From Planctomycetaceae bacterium (GTDB taxonomy: Bacteria; Planctomycetota; Planctomycetia; Planctomycetales; Planctomycetaceae), in assembly GCA_015487825.1 (NCBI GenBank), contig WFOZ01000484.1:1-8941 (forward strand): 8,941 bases of DNA. The letters are read 5' to 3'. Shown piece by piece: positions 7,529 to 8,941 of this stretch; position 1 is the first letter of the stretch, and every line of letters begins with the position of its first letter. Below the pieces are notes generated by a model that was not told the origin of the DNA, did no database searches, and worked only from the letters and a program-made list of their open reading frames with translations. The position numbers and the translations under genes are program-made.

Positions 7529-7601
7529 GGCAACCTGACTTACTGCAAAATCACTCATCACTGAATAGTTACCTGAAAACAACCCATTGAGAAAGTTGCT
7601 T

Positions 7602-8021
7602 TCAAGTATTGAAACTAACTCCCAAGCCGGGGACGCCAAATACTCTTGCGATAATTCTTGATGCTCCTGTTAATGCCACAACTGAAATGGCGACAGGTCC
7701 CACCGAAACCATGCTGATCAGTATCATATAAAACCCAATCGAAAAGATCTCAGATGGTTCGTTCAATAGAAATGGAATTCCCATGATAATCGCAACCAAC
7801 AGGCAGGGGACAATAATCAGCAATAAAAACTCATGGTATTTCGATTTCGCAAACCGTTCGCACAAAAATATTCCAACCGTTGCAGAGACAAGCCAGGGAG
7901 CGGCCCAATTGAAAAAGATGCTTCGCATTCCAGCCAGTAGGATTACCGTAAGAAATCCAAGTGTCCGTATGGATGAAGGATCGATGAACGAAGGTTGGCA
8001 ATAGTAGGATTTTTTTCTCAT
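7602..8021 (-). CDS. Small unrecognised membrane protein
   Basis: I do not recognise this family. The 139-residue product starts with a positive, polar segment (MRKKSYY...), then has hydrophobic stretches at about 21-37, 41-54, 65-85 and 93-119. That suggests three or four membrane helices, with charged breaks at ERFAKSKYHE (55-64) and LNEPSE (86-91). A Gly-rich tail (GVPGLGVSF, 129-137) follows. No catalytic motif is visible. On the minus strand a perfect AGGAGG (plus positions 8035-8040) precedes the ATG, but the gap is 13 nt, longer than usual, and no alternative in-frame start codon lies between. The gene converges with the sulfatase around the REPIN-like repeat and is divergent from the A-tract gene at 8211. 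By eye its base composition is more A+T-rich than the sulfatase or purB. It probably codes, on length and helix pattern, but the function is unknown. Confidence 0.65.
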   Translation of the reverse strand: MRKKSYYCQPSFIDPSSIRTLGFLTVILLAGMRSIFFNWAAPWLVSATVGIFLCERFAKSKYHEFLLLIIVPCLLVAIIMGIPFLLNEPSEIFSIGFYMILISMVSVGPVAISVVALTGASRIIARVFGVPGLGVSFNT

Positions 8022-8034
8022 TCGATTACCAGAC

Positions 8035-8040
8035 CCTCCT
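8035..8040 (-). promoter_or_regulatory. Distant Shine-Dalgarno for the membrane protein
   Basis: It reads AGGAGG on the minus strand, 13 nt before the ATG whose first base is 8021. The match is strong but the spacing is long; no closer in-frame start exists, so it is still the best support for this start. Confidence 0.45.
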
Positions 8041-8135
8041 TTCCCGCTACTGTCTCGATGATGTCTAAATATGAATTTATTACAGACTCCGATATTGAAT
8101 AATCAGAATTAAACGTGCATCATTGCAGTGTACAT

Positions 8136-8158
8136 TACTTCTGGCTTGCCAGAAAGTA
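8136..8158. promoter_or_regulatory. Inverted repeat between divergent genes, possible operator
   Basis: TTCTGGC (8139-8145) and GCCAGAA (8148-8154) are a perfect 7-bp inverted repeat around TT. With one unpaired A (8155), TAC (8136-8138) and GTA (8156-8158) extend it. No T-run follows on either strand, so a terminator is unlikely. It lies between the divergent starts at 8021 and 8211, where an operator for a dimeric regulator would sit. No function is proved. Confidence 0.3.
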
Positions 8159-8210
8159 TTAACTGGTAATTCACTCGGTTAAATCACAGAATTAAATAAA
8201 TGAGATAGCC

Positions 8211-8390
8211 ATGTTATTTCTGATTCGGAATGATCAATCAGCTCACTTTTTCCTATTATTATTCTGCTTCATTATTACTTTCTCTCTGGCCAATGTGCAA
8301 ACCCGGGCAGGTGACCCACCAGAGAAACTCAACAATGGACAGAATGCTGGCACTCCAGAAAAGTTACAGAAAAAGAAAAAAAACAAATAA
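8211..8390 (+). CDS. Signal-peptide ORF, probable N-terminal part of the frame-broken gene
   Basis: This 59-residue frame reads as an N-terminus of an exported protein. It has a polar start (MLFLIRNDQSAHFF), a hydrophobic core at about 13-24, and possible cleavage after SLA (27) or TRA (33). A polar linker rich in Gly, Asn, Pro and Lys follows, ending in a lysine run just before TAA at 8388-8390. It stops 7 nt after the A8 run (8376-8383). Dropping one A from that run would carry the frame straight into the domain encoded up to 8784, giving a 190-residue protein. Upstream there is only a weak GAG 7 nt before the ATG. The amino acid make-up looks more natural than the overlapping frame from 8230, whose first 50 residues contain scattered Trp, Cys, His and Met. 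It could instead be a shadow of that frame; the T-rich DNA gives hydrophobic residues in several frames. Confidence 0.45.
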   Translation: MLFLIRNDQSAHFFLLLFCFIITFSLANVQTRAGDPPEKLNNGQNAGTPEKLQKKKKNK

Positions 8391-8784
8391 TTCTCCCCTC
8401 GTTTTTGCAACAGCAGTGTTAAGCAAAAAAGGACGAACCAAACTGGTGAGTGACCGTCTTAAGGAGCTGTTGTTACCTGCCAGTAATGGTGCCCTCACCT
8501 CTGAGTTTCGAACAAGAGCCAAAATGGAACTTACAATGGTACATTTCCAGTTGGAATTACATAAAAGAGATTACGGCGTCTATCCATTTTTGTTAAGTGA
8601 ACTTATCCCCAAATATATTTCAGAAATACCCAAGGATCGGTTCTCAGAAAATAAGAACTTCCATTACTGGTCGAACGGAAAAAAATTCATGCTTTATAGT
8701 GTTGGTGAAGATGGCATAAACAACCAAGGAAAATCTTACTCAGAAGGTTATGATGACCTCGTGATTAAATCATGGAAAAATTAA
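8230..8784 (+). CDS. Hypothetical protein with GspG-like C-terminal domain; N-terminus possibly frameshifted
   Basis: The 184-residue frame has a convincing C-terminal half. Residues 98-178 run from a helix (KMELTMVHFQLELHKRDYG) through YPFLLSELIPKYISEIPKDRF (as 118-138, key residues Pro119, Leu125, Pro127, Ile133, Pro134) to MLYSVGEDG (154-162) and a closing YDDLVI (174-179). This follows the pattern of the C-terminal region of GspG-type pseudopilins, where Asp-rich loops bind calcium, and of many planctomycete exported proteins with the same module. The first part (1-50) looks poor: no good signal peptide, no Shine-Dalgarno before 8230, and unusual composition. A signal peptide is instead encoded one frame away from 8211, and the frames join at A5-G-A8 (8370-8383). 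Options are a decayed gene, a sequencing indel, or slippage. There is no type IV pilin-like N-terminal methylation motif, so a true pseudopilin is unlikely. Confidence 0.6.
   Translation: MINQLTFSYYYSASLLLSLWPMCKPGQVTHQRNSTMDRMLALQKSYRKRKKTNNSPLVFATAVLSKKGRTKLVSDRLKELLLPASNGALTSEFRTRAKMELTMVHFQLELHKRDYGVYPFLLSELIPKYISEIPKDRFSENKNFHYWSNGKKFMLYSVGEDGINNQGKSYSEGYDDLVIKSWKN
8370..8383 (+). other. A5-G-A8 homopolymer tract at the frame junction
   Basis: Five A (8370-8374), one G (8375) and eight A (8376-8383) lie where the signal-peptide frame from 8211 and the domain frame ending at 8784 overlap. The frames differ by +1, so loss of one A fuses them. Runs of this length are prone to replication slippage, to RNA polymerase slippage and to sequencing error. 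Confidence 0.6.
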
Positions 8785-8941
8785 AGAACTGACACTGAAG
8801 CCTCTAAGCTTCTCTATTTGACTTTTCTGATTAACTGACGCAAACGCCGTTTCAGCCTGATCTATGCTCTGCCACTCTGGCAGGATAGTTCCCTTACTTA
8901 CAGGAAGGTTACACCTGATAGATATAACCGCAACTTATATC
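8785..8941. other. Right-end intergenic stretch with two weak hairpins
   Basis: I see no gene here. GAAGC (8797-8801) and GCTTC (8808-8812) form a 5-bp hairpin followed by a loosely T-rich stretch, at best a weak terminator for the gene ending at 8784. CTGCCA (8869-8874) and TGGCAG (8878-8883) form a perfect 6-bp stem with a 3-nt loop but without a T-run. Confidence 0.3.

Noticed and set aside
7435..7568. Outer inverted repeat CTATTCAG (7435-7442) with CTGAATAG (7561-7568) around the REPIN-like element
   Set aside because: It is only 8 bp, placed asymmetrically (6 nt before the left arm, 32 nt after the right arm) and has no target-site duplication. It is more likely chance than transposon ends.
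8869..8883. Hairpin CTGCCA-CTC-TGGCAG as a terminator
   Set aside because: There is no T-run after it on either strand, and it lies 85 nt past the nearest stop codon. It is noted only as a weak structure.
1..8941. CRISPR array, tRNA or rRNA gene, transposase, prophage or toxin-antitoxin system
   Set aside because: None was seen on either strand. There are no regularly spaced direct repeats and no cloverleaf-like segments in the gaps between genes.

Overview
The window looks like a piece of a planctomycete chromosome of moderate G+C, probably from the Planctomycetaceae side of the phylum. This is inferred from the protein repertoire: an exported Cys/Arg-rich protein with VPxTxYR repeats, a YfbK-type von Willebrand A lipoprotein next to a formylglycine-type sulfatase, a GspG-like 'yPxxLxxLiPkYi...YSvGeDG' domain, and an adenylosuccinate lyase of the animal/yeast type. 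No database search was possible.

Layout from left to right. (1) 1-1170, plus strand: an unrecognised protein with a disordered front, a helical middle and a beta-rich C-terminus; its true start may lie outside the window. (2) 1179-2609, minus strand: purB, convergent with gene 1 and only 8 nt from it. (3) 2848-3684, plus strand: the exported Cys-rich VPxTxYR repeat protein, divergent from purB and closed by a clear intrinsic terminator (3714-3750). (4) 3743-4144, minus strand: a small exported single-domain rhodanese. (5) 4440-6026, plus strand: a YfbK-like VWA lipoprotein. (6) 6058-7377, plus strand: an exported S1 sulfatase, 31 nt downstream and perhaps co-transcribed. (7) 7449-7528: an 80-bp nearly perfect inverted repeat built from two hairpins each bounded by GTAG/CTAC, which has the architecture of a REPIN and sits midway between two convergent genes. 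(8) 7602-8021, minus strand: a small unrecognised membrane protein. (9) 8211-8784, plus strand: a probable exported protein with a GspG-like C-terminal domain, whose signal-peptide frame (8211-8390) and domain frame (8230-8784) are offset by one base and meet at an A5-G-A8 tract. The last 157 nt hold no gene that I can support.

Most of the products are predicted to leave the cytoplasm (genes 3-6 and probably 9), so this is largely an envelope/periplasm region beside one purine-synthesis housekeeping gene. Nothing ties the genes into one pathway except the possible VWA-sulfatase pair. I saw no tRNA, rRNA, CRISPR array, transposase or phage gene. The observations most worth following are the frame break at the A-tract, the REPIN-like element, and the His-to-Gln change in the sulfatase active site.
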